Shown here: piece after piece, positions 32,091 through 43,712 of the stretch
Layout of the letters: each line of letters begins with the position of its first letter
Position numbering within the stretch: the first letter of the stretch is position 1
NCBI GenBank assembly: GCA_026261815.1
Contig: JAMPIT010000541.1
Coordinates: 62,001 to 126,000 of the forward strand
DNA from: Monarcha castaneiventris obscurior
Lineage: Eukaryota; Chordata; Aves; Passeriformes; Monarchidae
Reading direction: 5' to 3'
Length of the DNA stretch: 64,000 nt
Made by a program: the position numbers and the translations under genes
Notes under the pieces: generated by a model
The model's database searches: none
Told to the model about the DNA's origin: nothing
What the model saw: only the letters and a program-made list of their open reading frames with translations

Positions 32091-33047
32091 TTAGGAGGAC
32101 ATGGTTATCGTGTCCCGGGTTTCCCGCTCATCTCTGTCATCTGCCGAGTCCTGGAAGGCCTTCTGGAAGGCCAGGCGGAGCGTGAGCCGGAATTTCCGAT
32201 CCTTGTAGCTTCCCACCAAGAAGTAAATGATGGGGTTGAGGGTGCTGTTGACGCAGGACAGCACGAAGCCGATCTCCGGGGAATACAGAAACTTGTGGCC
32301 AAGGAAGTCCAGGAGGATGAGGACGCTGAGGGGCACGGCGAAAATGAGGAAGAGGAGGATGGTGAGCATGATGACGGTGAAGAGCCGGCCCGTTTGGAAG
32401 GGCTGCGAGCTGCACTTGACCCTGAGGAAGAGGGTGAGGCTGAAGAGCAGCATGAGGGGCGTGCAGACGAGGAAGTCCAAGGCTCCGATGGCGATGAGCA
32501 GGCGCCGGCAGACCCTGGGAGAGGGGCGGACAGTGCACAAAACGTATCCCAGAGTGTTGAGGAGCAGGGACAGCGCCCAGAGCAGGCCGGACACCGTCGC
32601 AGACAGGTGCTGTGGGCGGTGTGTCCGGCACCAGATGGGGGACAGCACGGACAGGCAGCGCTCGATGCTGATGGCCGTCAGCAGGTACAGGCCCGTGCCG
32701 TACATGAAGAGATCCAGGAAGAGGAATATCCCAAACTGCACCCCCACGTTGAACTGCATCAGGTACTGCACGGTCTCCACGGCGATGCACAGCAGGTACC
32801 CGAAGTCGGCGGCCGCCAGGTTCAGGATGTAGACGGTGAAATGGTTCCTGCGGATGCGGAAGCCCAGGTACCACAGCACCAGGCCGTTCCCCACCATCCC
32901 ACAGGCAGCACTCAGCAGGCAGAAGCTCTCCATGAACTTGAGGACAGTGTAGGACGGCTCTGGTTGACCCACAGCCCCGCTCTGGTTGGTCCCAGGAGCA
33001 TGGGTGGCTGTGGCTAGAAGGAGGATTGGTGTGGCTGAGGGTCTCAT
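32091..33047 (-). CDS. Mas/MRGPR-family receptor (divergent single gene)
   Basis: Predicted seven-transmembrane receptor of the MAS1/MRGPR family, 318 residues, single exon, lying outside the array. One N-terminal sequon (NQS, 21-23). TM1 VGNG (N54), TM2 AAADF (D81). TM3 ends AISIERCLSVLSPIW with ERC at 129-131, and TM7 has NPIIY at 271-275, so both activation motifs are intact. The C-tail is basic then acidic (SYKDRKFRLTL ... DDRDERETRD). The minus strand has a clear 3' splice site (TTTCTGCTCCCAG) ending about 18 bases before the ATG, implying an upstream 5' exon. It is the most MAS1-like of the set by eye, but I cannot separate MAS1, MRGPRH and other bird paralogues without a tree. Confidence 0.9.
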   Translation of the reverse strand: MRPSATPILLLATATHAPGTNQSGAVGQPEPSYTVLKFMESFCLLSAACGMVGNGLVLWYLGFRIRRNHFTVYILNLAAADFGYLLCIAVETVQYLMQFNVGVQFGIFLFLDLFMYGTGLYLLTAISIERCLSVLSPIWCRTHRPQHLSATVSGLLWALSLLLNTLGYVLCTVRPSPRVCRRLLIAIGALDFLVCTPLMLLFSLTLFLRVKCSSQPFQTGRLFTVIMLTILLFLIFAVPLSVLILLDFLGHKFLYSPEIGFVLSCVNSTLNPIIYFLVGSYKDRKFRLTLRLAFQKAFQDSADDRDERETRDTITMSS

Positions 33048-33194
33048 AATGGGTGATTCCAGACCTGGGAGCAGAAAGGGGAGAGGTGGTGACTCCAGGG
33101 TGACTTTTCTAGAGGGGTTCCCGAGTTTGTTCCGAGGTTTTGTAGCCAGAACTTGATTTCAGGGAACCACAAAATAATTTGCTTTGGGAGGGAC

Positions 33195-33466
33195 TAAGAG
33201 CCTGGAGTGACAGGACAAAGGGAAATGGCTTCACACTGACAGAGTGTGAATTTACATGGGATATTGGGAATAAATCCTTCCCTGTGAGGGTGCTGAGGCC
33301 CTGGCACAGGTTCCCAGAGAAACTGTGGCTGCCTCATCCCTGGAGGTGTCCAAAGCCAGGTTGGAGCAACCTGGGAAGGTGTTCCTGCCCATTGCAGGGG
33401 GTTGGAGCTGGATGATCTTTAAAGTCCCTTCCAGCCCAAACCGCTCTGGAATTCTGTGATTCCATG
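33195..33466 (+). mobile_element. CR1 LINE 3' end
   Basis: Runs from CCTGGAGTGACAGGACAAAG to the CR1 terminus CTGGAATTCTGTGATTCC. Confidence 0.85.
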
Positions 33467-34084
33467 AGAACAACTGGTAGTTTTTTATATTGACGAGTGA
33501 TTTCTATTTTAATAAAGTGCCATTTGATGTGGTTCTCCTGGGTCCCATGTACAGTAACAAATAAATATTTTGGTCTGGCAGAGCCCTCAGCTTCTCCCTT
33601 AGAAACTGCAAGAACCACATGTAAGAAACCACAGATTATCTCATCCTCACAGGATATGGGAGTTGTGGCTCTGATCAATTTTCACCCCATTCCCTGAGTT
33701 AGGTCACTGTTTCCTTCCCCGTGGTACTGAGATCTGACTGAGAATCTTGGGGGTAAAAATAAAACAGGTTTAACACCTTTTTTTTTTGGTCTGAAAGAGA
33801 ACAAATATAGTGGTTCTTCTGCTATCTCCCAGCCAGCTGTTATCAGGACACGGAAGACAAAGAAGTTAAAAAGAGGAGAGGAACAAACAATGGGGTTTTC
33901 TGGGAAGATGTGAATCAGTGAACCATGTAGGCAGCACGAATGCTCTGTTCTCTCTTTGTGGTGCAGCAGCACACGTGGAGACAGACTTCCAAAAGCACCC
34001 AGAGCAGGACAGACTGACTCACTGCTGTTCCAGCAGCCCAGGCACGCTGACCCCATGGACAGAGGGAGAAGGAGGGTGTGGGAA

Positions 34085-34217
34085 TTTCAGAGCTAGGTTG
34101 GACAGGGCTTGGAGCAACCTGGGCTAGTGGAAAGTGTCCCTGCCCATGGCAGGGGGTGGAGCTGGACGGGCTTTAAGGTCCCTTCCAACCCAAATTATTT
34201 GAGGATTCTGTGATTTC
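34085..34217 (+). mobile_element. CR1 LINE 3' end, short
   Basis: Last ~130 bases of CR1, ending GGATTCTGTGATT. Confidence 0.8.
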
Positions 34218-34649
34218 CTTTAGGGTTGATTGAAACCAGGGAACTTCTGGCACTGCAGAGCTGGATGATCCCATCCTCAGCTCTTGTGTCACCTTGAGCA
34301 CTTCCAACATGAAGACTCTGGAGAGCAGCCCTGTGGCTGTTCCTCCCTCACACCCTGCGCCAGGGGTGGCCACAAAATGGTCACATTTTTGGAGAAATTA
34401 GCAGAAACAGCCTCGAGTTCTGGGCAGCTGTTCTGCTGCGAGGACAAAGGAAGGCCCAGTGGCTAAGTGGTTTCCTGGCCTCTGTGCAAATTTCCCTTCG
34501 ATCTGAAGAGGTTGTGAACATTTGAGTGTTGCCTGAGCTCTGTCTCAGCCCACTGCAGCCTCCACAGGTGCCTCTCTCTCCACTGGCACTTCAGGGAACG
34601 ACAGGTGATTATTTCCCAATGTTAAATGGCTTTGTGCCATTGATCATGC

Positions 34650-34965
34650 CACAGAATCATGGAATGGTTTGGGTTGGGAGAGATCTTAAAGCTCATCTTG
34701 TTCCAACCTCCTGCCACAGGCAGGGGCACCTTCCACAGACCAGGTTGCTCCAAGCCCCATCAAACTGAGCCTTGGACACTTCCAGGGATAAGGCAGCCAC
34801 AGCTCCTCTGGGCAACCTGTGCCTCACCACCCTCACAGGGAAGAATTTCCTCCCAGGATCTAACTCAAAATCCACCGTCTTCCAGTTTAAAACAATTCCC
34901 CCTTGTCCTGTCACTCCAGGCCTTTGTCCAGAGTCCCTCTCCAGCCGTCTCAGAGCACTTTTAAG
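34650..34965 (-). mobile_element. CR1 LINE 3' end
   Basis: Antisense copy starting ACAGAATCATGGAATGG and running to the GGCCTTTGTCCAGAG region. Confidence 0.85.
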
Positions 34966-37205
34966 CACTGGAAGGTGCTGTATGTGCATAAAGACTGCCA
35001 GGAACAGAAATGACTGCAATGGGTAAATGACAAAACATCAATAGTTTTGCCTTCTGCTGTAATAGAAGTGGAGAAATCCTTCTCTGACTTCTGCAGACCG
35101 TGGAGAAGAACACTGAGAAAGTCACTCACCATTCTCATTTGTTTATCATATTCCCTTGGAAAGACTGAATTCCTGTCACACTTAAGACACATTCAGGATC
35201 TGAATCTACTTCCTTAATGTAACTAATAAGCGAAAGCTCTCCTTAGCCTGAGTCCAGGTGGTCTTTTTCTCCCGTGAGATTCAATATCCTCCCTGTGCTT
35301 TGCCTGAAAATCCTGCCTGTAGTTCCTGAGGCAGAACAATCCTGACCCCACAAAAACATCTCAGACTATGGACAGAAAATTATGATGTTGTAACGCCAGG
35401 TCTCTGAGTAATGACTTTTTATATTACAGAGCTGCATTCAGAGCAGTCCAAGAGCACTTGCACAGGGAAAATTGTCCCTGGAATGAAGCTTTCCTTATAT
35501 TGAAAATTATTACCATCCATTCCCGACCTACAGCAAATTTCTGTCCAGCAGGAGAAGTAAATATTTGATCTTTTCTCCTCCACCGGTTTTGTTTCTCCTC
35601 CCTTCCCCAAAGCCTGAGAGAAACCATCAGAGTGCAACGGCAAAGACAAACCTCAGAATTTCTCACCTTTTTGTGGGCTCCTGAGGATTTCAGCGCCTGT
35701 GCCCAGCAATGTTGTCCCCTGGATTGTGTGACATCGGGTGCAGCTGGAGTCCTTGTGTCATCCTGCAGCTCTGGGCTGGGCAGCCACGGTTTAAAAAGCC
35801 GTGGTGTTTTCAGCGTGATGCTCCAGGCAGCCAATCGCTCCCGGGGGGAAACACCTCCTCTGTGCGTGTGTGATCACTCAGACTTGAACCACTTCCCCCT
35901 CCCCTCTTTGCAGTGTCATGGAAACATTATTTTTTTACTACTTCTGCCTTCCTCAGCCGCTCTTGCAAGAGCTGTCCATACAAACCCTGCACTGGTGGTG
36001 TGTCCTGCTCGAGGCCAAGAGATGCTCTGGGTTCACAGCCCCTGAAGATGAGGCTTCACTGCTGCTCAGGATTTGTCAGTCCTCTCCTACAACACTTTCA
36101 CTGGAGGTTTCACAACCTCCCTCAGCACTTCTCATTCCCTCCTGTCCCTGCCCCGCTGGCACACAGCCATCACCACAGTGTCCTCCTCTGACCCACAGCC
36201 TCTCCCAGCACAGTTCAGCACCTTTTGCAGCCCCTACTGCTTCACCCAACCTTCCACTCCCACCTCAGCAGTTCCAGGTGCCCAACCCCTGTTTGTGCCG
36301 CCCTCAACACATAACTCTGGGGTCTTTCAGTGCATTTCACACCCCACAGGCTTTCAGCAGAGTCCTTCCACACCTCAGGTACTTCTGATTTCACAAAATC
36401 CCTCCAGCCTCATTGCTTTCACTTCCACTTTCACAGCTTCCCCCTGAACAGCACCTCAAGCTCAGGGCTCTTCCCCACCTGGTGTCCCTTACTCAGACAG
36501 AACCCACAACATCCCACTCCTCTCCACACACACTCCATGTCCACGAGCCACCCAGATCCACCTGCCAAAGGGCGTGGAAACAGAGGAAACCCCTTTATCC
36601 TTTCCTGGCATCCTTACAGGGAATTATTTTGAGGAGATACCAGCCTCCCCCGTTAGTCCCTGGGGCCAGAGAAGCAAAGGGACAGGAGTGTGATGCCACC
36701 CAAATCGCTGCCACGTGTGCCAGTGGGCACAGGAATGGGCAGATCCAGCCCAAATTTGCTTAGCAGGTCAGAAATGCATTTGTACATCTTGAGCTTCTGT
36801 TGTCATCTGTTCTTCCTCTTCCTTTCCCAAAGATTGTAAGACTGTTTTTACTTTCTTACCCAATCCTATTTCCTACAGTGGTTACTGGCAACCCTCATTA
36901 ACCTGGCCAGGACTCCAGGCTATGGTGAAAAATGATATTTAAATTAAAATACTATTTTCACCCAGAGCAGTATGTGACCTCCTCATTGATTTGAGGGTTT
37001 CCACTTCCTCTGCGTGGATTGCTGGCATTCCATGTTGGGAGACATTCAAAATGCCTTTCTTGGTATTGGGCCATTCTGAATTTCAATAAATGTCAGCAAA
37101 ACAAAGGGAGGGGCAGTGGATGAAACTATTTATTGATGTCCATAAATCATAAGTTGAAAATACACAGTAAACTTCAGAGCAGTGAGGAGTTTAAGTAATG
37201 CACAA
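34966..37205. other. Intergenic, no gene recognised
   Basis: The part at 35880-36770 is strongly C/T-rich on the plus strand and open in several overlapping frames (Ser/Pro/Thr-rich translations). No domain is recognisable and no frame dominates. The rest shows nothing I can name. Confidence 0.5.
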
Positions 37206-37211
37206 ATCCAT

Positions 37212-37465
37212 CAAATTTTGGAATAATTTGGGTTGGAAGGGACCTTAAAGCTCATCCAATTCCAACCCCTGCCATGGTCAGGGACATCTTTCACTATCCC
37301 AGGTTGCTCCAACCTGGCTTTGGACACCTCCAGGGTGTGGGGCAGCCACAGCTTCTCTGGGCAACCTGTGCCAGGGCCTCACCACGCTCTCAGGGAAGCA
37401 TTTATTCCCAATATCCCATCTAAACCCACCTTCTGTCACTTAAAGCCATTTCCCCTCATTGATCA
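37212..37465 (-). mobile_element. CR1 LINE 3' end
   Basis: Antisense copy beginning GGAATAATTTGGGTTGGAAG. Confidence 0.85.
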
Positions 37466-37817
37466 GGTGAATAGATCAATTTCTTTCCAGAGGAAAGCCT
37501 GGAGTGGCCAAGGCTCAACTCAGCTGACTTCCACCCCTGACTTCCTCCCCTCCCTCAGTTTCCTAATTTGCAAAAGAAGGAATTTTTTTAAACTTACTCT
37601 TTACTTCACTGACCTTTGCTGAAACATGCAAGTTCTTCCAAAAGGCTTTATTCCCTGGGCTACCAGTGACAAAATTCCATGGAAAATAGGGACTTCGAGG
37701 GTCATCAAGAAGTGACCCAAGCCACTTTCTGTCTCTCTTCTACTTACTACTAGAAACCTCTCAGATTATTTTTTTTTCACCAGGGCTTGTGGAATTTTTT
37801 TGGTATGCACAATGATT

Positions 37818-37870
37818 TAAAAGTTTATTTATTATGATGGTTTATAAAAGTTATTTATTATGATGGTTTA
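37818..37870. repeat. Short tandem duplication
   Basis: Two copies of a TTATTTATTATGATGGTTTA-type unit. Confidence 0.8.
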
Positions 37871-38034
37871 TTACTCACAAGGCTATAAAGCCTAAGCTGT
37901 GGATCTAAGGGGCCTTTACACTTGGGAAAAGCACAAAGCCTGAATTAATGTCAGTCTGAGACTGTTAACTCAACCAGGTCATGTCACATGCTTGCCCAGT
38001 TTAATGTTCAGCTAATCTACTGGCTGTTACCTCC

Positions 38035-38295
38035 AAGAATCATGGAATTGTTAAGGTTGGAGAAGCCCTCCAAGGTCATTGAGTCCAACCATTCCCCAGC
38101 ACTGCCACCACTAACCCATACCACATCCACACGTTTTAAATCTCTCCAGGTTGATGGTGACTCCACCACTGCTCTGGGTAAGCTGTGCCAGGGCTGGACA
38201 ACCCTGTGAGGGAGGAAATTTTTCCTAAAATCCAATCTAAACTTCCTCGGGCAGGACGGGATTAATTTCTGCTCCTTCCCACCACTGAGCATTCA
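38035..38295 (-). mobile_element. CR1 LINE 3' end, different subfamily
   Basis: Antisense copy starting AATCATGGAATTGTTAAGG. The inner sequence (CACTGCCACCACTAACCC) differs from the common subfamily and matches 45540-45790. Confidence 0.8.
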
Positions 38296-39319
38296 CACCT
38301 CCCTCCTCCAGCCCCAAGAGCCCTCGAGCGGGGAGATTTCCTTGGAGAGGGTGGAGGAGCTCTGTGTAAACAGGGAATTAAGCCCTGGAGGAGGGAGATT
38401 TCCTTGGAGAGAGTTGAGGAAAGTTACTTAAACAGTTTTTTTCTCTCTGCTTGCTGTGCTGTGTGCCTTCAGTGCCCACGCTCCCTCCAAGCAGCTCTAA
38501 CATGGGCAGGAAAAGCCAGGATACACTTGGTGATACAGGAAAGCAAAGAATTAATGAGGTGGGATTTAAAAAGGCACCTCCTAAGCAAGTGTTGGAAGCT
38601 TTTCAGAAGCTGTTCTATGTCCTTTAAAGCCTCTCCCAGGAAAGGGAGATGTTGGGGACATAAAATCTTACAGCCTGTACACAAAAAATTCGATCTCCAA
38701 ACACAGAGGAGGTAAGTTTTCCAGGATCTTTTCCCTTTCCTCTTTTCTTTCCTTTTCCTGATTTCCTCTTCCACCACCCCCGGAACTTCTTCTTGACAAA
38801 TGTGAAAATACAAAACGAAATTTCCCCTGAAGCTGTCAACCATCTCTGGCTCTCTTTTGGCTGTAACCTTGTGCAGAACTTGTTTTTGCAGTCCCAAATC
38901 AGGTTATTTAATTCTTTTTCATTAAGGTTTTAGGGGAAAACCCTTGCAATAAGGAGATGGTGCAATTCCTCATCCTTTTTTTTAAATTATAACAATCCAC
39001 ATTGTATTTATTTCATACTGCAACTGGTTGCACTATATCATGTACCTCTAGTCAGTGACTGAAAAGATGATTTTAGAGGTAAGACCCCCTTTTGTTCCCT
39101 TTCTTGAGTATCTTTTACCTCCTGCCAGTAAAACTGCAAGCACAGGAAAAGTCCCAAACTTTCCCAACTTCCTGTTTAGGCTTCACTCTTAGTTTGAGAG
39201 CAATCTTGGTTTTTCACCATTTCAGCATTTCCGGTGGTGCTTGATCAGCTTTTTGCCTGCACAGGAGTTTCTGATTTTGCTGTCTTTTTAAATCATAAAA
39301 TAGAAGCCCAGATCAGATG

Positions 39320-39427
39320 GATCCAATCCCAGAAGGACCTAGTGGGTGGCCATTGCAGTGGGGCTGGAACTAGATGGTCTTGAAGGTCCTTTCCAACCCA
39401 AACCATTCCAGGAGTCTACGACTCTAT
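39320..39427 (+). mobile_element. CR1 LINE 3' end, short
   Basis: Ends AACCATTCCAGGAGTCTACG, a diverged CR1 terminus. Confidence 0.75.
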
Positions 39428-39669
39428 GGCTGCGTCTCATGCAAGGCAAATTAAATATGTAGAGGGGGAAGAACAACAAAAAACCAAACAAAACCCAAAC
39501 CAAATTTTTAAAGCACGTGATAAACTTAATTCTAATCCTATATATTTCTTAGAGAGAATGCATTTCTGATAAAGAATTAATTTTTAAGAATGAAAAAACT
39601 GATAAATCATTTTGTCTTTATCTTTCCACATTCCCAGGCCCTGTACTGCACGTCATCCAGGAGATAAGC

Positions 39670-40605
39670 ATGGAAAACTCCAGCAGCGTGAAGGAATTCA
39701 TTCTCCTGGGCCTCTCCGAGAACCAAGGGGTGCAGAAAATATATTTTGTGGTGTTCCTGCTTTTCTACACGCTCACAGTGGCAGGAAATCTCCTCATAGT
39801 TCTCACTGTGACAAGCAGCCGGCAGCTGAACTCCCCCATGTACTTCTTCCTCTGCCACCTGTCCTTTGTAGATGTTTGTTACTCCTCTGTCACAGCTCCC
39901 CAAATGATCTCCGGCTTCCTGGTGGAAAATAACACCATCTCCTTTGCAGGCTGCATAGGGCAGCTCTTTGGCCTTCATTTCTTTGGCTGCACGGAGATTT
40001 TCCTCCTGACAGCCATGGCCTACGACCGCTACGTGGCCATCTGCAGGCCCCTGCACTACCCCGCGCTCATGTCCCGCCGCCTGTGCGGCCGCATGGTGGG
40101 GGGCTCCTGGGCGGGGGGCTTCCTACATTCCACCCTCCAGACCCTTCCCATCACCCTGCTCCCTTTCTGTGGCCCCAACAAAGTGGCCCACTACTTCTGC
40201 GACATCCACCCCCTGCTCCACGTGGCCTGTGCCGACACGCGCGCCGTGGGCCTGGCCGCGGTGGCCACCGGCGGGGTCATATCCCTCAGCTGCTTCCTCA
40301 TCCTGCTCACGTCCTACGTGGTCATCCTGGCGTCCCTAAGGGGCCAAAAGGCAGCAGGGTGGCACAAGGCCCTGTCCACGTGTGGGTCCCACATCACCAT
40401 GGTGATCCTGTTCTTCGGGCCCTGCACGTTTGTTTACATCCGCCCGTCCAGTGACCTGTCCTCGGACAGGAGCGTGGCCGTGTTCTACACACTCATCGCA
40501 CCCATGCTCAACCCCCTCATCTACACCCTTCGGAACGGGGAGGTGAAGGGAGCCATGAGGAAACTCTGCAGGAAGAAAGTGGGAAGCGGAAATGGGAATG
40601 GGTAG
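39670..40605 (+). CDS. Olfactory receptor, class II, family-4-like
   Basis: Odorant-binding seven-transmembrane receptor of olfactory neuron cilia, expected to signal through Golf. 311 residues, intact single coding exon. Landmarks: sequon NSS at 3-5, GN in TM1 (39-40), SPMYFFL at 55-61, MAYDRYVAIC at 116-125, KALSTCGSH before TM6, and LNPLIYTLRN in TM7. The N-terminus (SSVKEFILLGLSENQGVQK) and loops resemble OR family 4; the exact subfamily is uncertain. A strong splice acceptor (TTTCCACATTCCCAG) lies about 20-25 bases upstream of the ATG, as usual for OR coding exons. AATAAA at 40857-40862 is a possible poly(A) signal. No lesions seen. Confidence 0.9.
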   Translation: MENSSSVKEFILLGLSENQGVQKIYFVVFLLFYTLTVAGNLLIVLTVTSSRQLNSPMYFFLCHLSFVDVCYSSVTAPQMISGFLVENNTISFAGCIGQLFGLHFFGCTEIFLLTAMAYDRYVAICRPLHYPALMSRRLCGRMVGGSWAGGFLHSTLQTLPITLLPFCGPNKVAHYFCDIHPLLHVACADTRAVGLAAVATGGVISLSCFLILLTSYVVILASLRGQKAAGWHKALSTCGSHITMVILFFGPCTFVYIRPSSDLSSDRSVAVFYTLIAPMLNPLIYTLRNGEVKGAMRKLCRKKVGSGNGNG

Positions 40606-41029
40606 GGCTGCGGCCATGTTTCCAAAGGATCGGAGAAAATCAAGCGTCTTTTGCTGTAATTTCTTCTGTGGCAGTGCCCCAAAACCTGCCTTTCAAAGGA
40701 CAACTGGCTCTTGGCTCCTGCTGTAATTAGGAAGGCACTAAATATTCATTGTTTGATGGGAAAGACACTGGGAACTCTGGCATTCCCTTCCTATTCCTTG
40801 TCAACAAGCACAGGCCCAGACCACGGCCTCCTGAGCAACTGCAACACCAGTGTTTAAATAAATACTGTTAAAAATACCGAAAATGTTGTCCAGGTAGAGC
40901 ATCCCATAAGAAAAAACCCCACAAAAACCTGCTATTAAGACCAAGGTAGGTGGTTTGCTGATGAAGGAACAGGAGGGGAAACTTCTCCCCTTCCTCTCCC
41001 ACTGCAACAAATCCTTTCTGCCCTGTTCC
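40606..41029. other. OR 3' flank
   Basis: No further gene seen. Confidence 0.5.
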
Positions 41030-41150
41030 AGGCCAGGCTGGATGGCACTTGGAACAACCTGGTGTAGTGAAATTCCATGGCAGGGGGTGGAATGAGATGG
41101 TCCTTAAGGTCCTTTCCAACCCAAAAAGTTAATCTGCAATTCCATAATTA
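41030..41150 (+). mobile_element. CR1 LINE 3' end, short
   Basis: Last ~120 bases of CR1, from CCAGGCTGGATGGCACTTGG. Confidence 0.8.
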
Positions 41151-42214
41151 TCCTATAAATCAATCTACTTCACCCACCTCTGCCCAACAGAGCACTATAT
41201 AAAATAAAAGTACTTTTAAATGCTTTGGAGGTGAACACCAGTGGGGTTTTTTCAGGGGTCTCACTTCCGGGTGCTACTGAGCAAATACTCACCCCTAGCT
41301 TATGGAAGATGTCACTGGAAAGAGTGTCAGGCTCCTCTACACTTTGGTAAGAATTCTTAAAAGAATTTCACACCTGAGCTCCAAAGTTGCCTTTGTGCTT
41401 TGCACAGTGTCAGTAAAAATACCTGGGGAGCGAGGAAGGCTCCCCACAAACGTTTGTAAAATTTTTTTAAGTGATTTCCTGTCTTGCCTCTTGTTTTAAA
41501 TTTTAAGTCAGCTGTCTAAGGGATAACATCTGTGATATTTTTGGTTTGTGCTGTCGACATGCAAGTTAATAAGAAATAACATTGCAGATGAGAAACATAG
41601 GCTTAGGACAGAAAGCAAAATTCATATCCATTTATATTAATTTATATAAATGTCCAGTTAAAGAGACATTTTTACTCCTGACATCTCTCTCCAGAGACTA
41701 CACTAACAACTATCCAGAGAACAATTTTAGCTCCTTGCCCACTGATGATTTCTGACAAAACTCCCTTTGCCTCTGGGATCTCATTACTCCTGATAGTCTT
41801 GTGCTTCTGCTGGGTGATTTACTTGAACTATTTCTGCCACAGAAATCATTGTATTTGCAGATGCTCCAGGAGGTTGGGTTTTTTGCAGAATGAGAACTAC
41901 AGAAGGTTGGGCTGTTCTTTTCAGGGCTCAGAGTTGGCAGAGATACAGAGCTGCTTTCACAACTTCTGAGCAGCAACTTGCAGAGAGTTTCTGACGGAAC
42001 TGGGAGGTTCTGATGGAACCCCCTGAAGTGGTTTGGGGAGGCCGTCAGAAGAGCAACAGCAAATGAACTCTCTGTGGAAGTGTTCTGGGATTGTTCCTTT
42101 GTTTTGCTCAGGCTGCACTGAAATCCTGCCTGTGCAAAGCAGCATTGCTGGTGAGTGACTTTCGTGAGGTCTATTTTATGATTTAGGAAAGAAAAATTTA
42201 AAAATCAGTTACAG
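41151..42214. other. Intergenic, nothing recognised
   Basis: AT-rich unique sequence with short ORFs only. Confidence 0.5.
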
Positions 42215-42355
42215 ATGCAGGATCCCAGAATGGTTTGGGTTGGAAGGGACCTTAAAGCTCATCTTGTTCTGACCCCCACCCCTGCCATGGGCAGGTCCAC
42301 AGACCAGGTTGCTCCAATCCCTGTCCAGCTTAGTCTTGAGCACTTCCAGGGATAT
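42215..42355 (-). mobile_element. CR1 LINE 3' end, short
   Basis: Antisense copy starting GGATCCCAGAATGGTTTGGG. Confidence 0.8.
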
Positions 42356-43284
42356 CACACACTAGTGATTCTTGTGTTCACATGGGAACACTGCAAAGGT
42401 GCATTTGTGGGTGTTTGTCAGTGAAGGAGGGTCACCAAAGGCTCATTCACTACCCCGGTGTCACTATAGGTGTATTTATGGGGTGTTCCACACCACATCC
42501 AGGACCTGAGTATTATTTCCACCACCCCCCTCAGCTAAATAATGAGAGCTTGTTATTACACATATATTGTGTAATATTATTACACATTGGATACCACTGT
42601 TACTCCCTCAGGGAAACATCGCCTTTAAATTAGAATTGCCCTAAAAAGACAGCAGAACAAATACACTGAATACTCAACACACTAGAGGTCAGTGTGTGTG
42701 TCCGATAATGTCCCCTGTCTAATTATCTGCCCATTTGGATCCTTTGGATCCTAAAGCAACTTAATTTAATGCTGTTGGCATCGCAGATTTGCAGTTTCTC
42801 ACTTGTAACCTCCTGCTTGCTGAGTTATAAACTCCTCGGCAGAAATGAGCAGCGAAGGAATTTCCTGGTGGGATTCTAAAAGGAAATGTGCATTCCTCTG
42901 CTGGCCCCACTTTAACCTCCACAGGCCAGTGAGTGTATCTCCGAATAACTTTATAAATTCCTTTAAAAAATAAAGAGGTGGAGAAACCATGCAGGGCTTT
43001 GCAGCTTCTGCCATGTCAGAAACCCCATTTTTTTCATTGAGGAACCTCCCAGATCTGATTTCTGTGTATGTATTCCCAGTTTCAGAGTGGATAAGCTAAC
43101 TGGAGAGCCCTTTCCTCAATTTAGAGGAGTGCCATTAAGGATCAGAACACGGAACGCTCATGCTTGAGAATAGCAGCATTTGCTTCCATGCTGGCACTTC
43201 AAATTTCCTGCAGGAAAAAGGACAGCACAGCATTTTTCCAGCATTCATGGCTCTTGCTATCTGAGAGCAGGATGTGCTGGAATC

Positions 43285-43432
43285 ACCATTCCTGCAGGGA
43301 TTTAAAAGCTGTATGGATGTGGCACTTGGGGACATGGTTTAGTGGACAGCTTGGCAGTGCTGGGGGCATGACCACTCAGTGGTCTTACAGGGCTTTTCCA
43401 ACCTTAACAAATCCATGATTCTGTGATTTCTC
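43285..43432 (+). mobile_element. CR1 LINE 3' end, short
   Basis: Ends CCAACCTTAACAAATCCATG followed by ATTCTGTG; related to the 38035-38295 subfamily. Confidence 0.75.
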
Positions 43433-43712
43433 CCTGACAGAATGGGAGCACACCAACTACAGTGCAGGAAAATAGTGGTCAGAGTGAGTTTAGCAGAAAA
43501 GGTCAATGTGGAGGGCCCAGAGACCTGAATAGGGACAGAAGAGGTGGGGGTGAGTGCAAACTCTGCTTTCTGTCATTAATAACATGACACTGGGCTTTCT
43601 GCAGCAGCAAATGCATCCTGCTCACACCATCCGTGAGCCTTGGAGCTGGAGCACATTCCCTTCTCTTCCTGGCCAGCTCCACACCTGTGCCATGGGAGCC
43701 TGAGCTGCAGCG

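Noticed and set aside
32031..33017. 328-codon plus-strand ORF opposite the MRGPR gene at 32091-33047
   Set aside because: Antisense shadow of a GC-rich receptor gene. The minus-strand protein has complete receptor motifs; the plus-strand translation is low-complexity Glu/Gln/Val/Arg.
35913..36763. Overlapping Ser/Pro/Thr-rich ORFs in three frames
   Set aside because: Explained by pyrimidine-rich composition; no frame is favoured and no start or splice context stands out.
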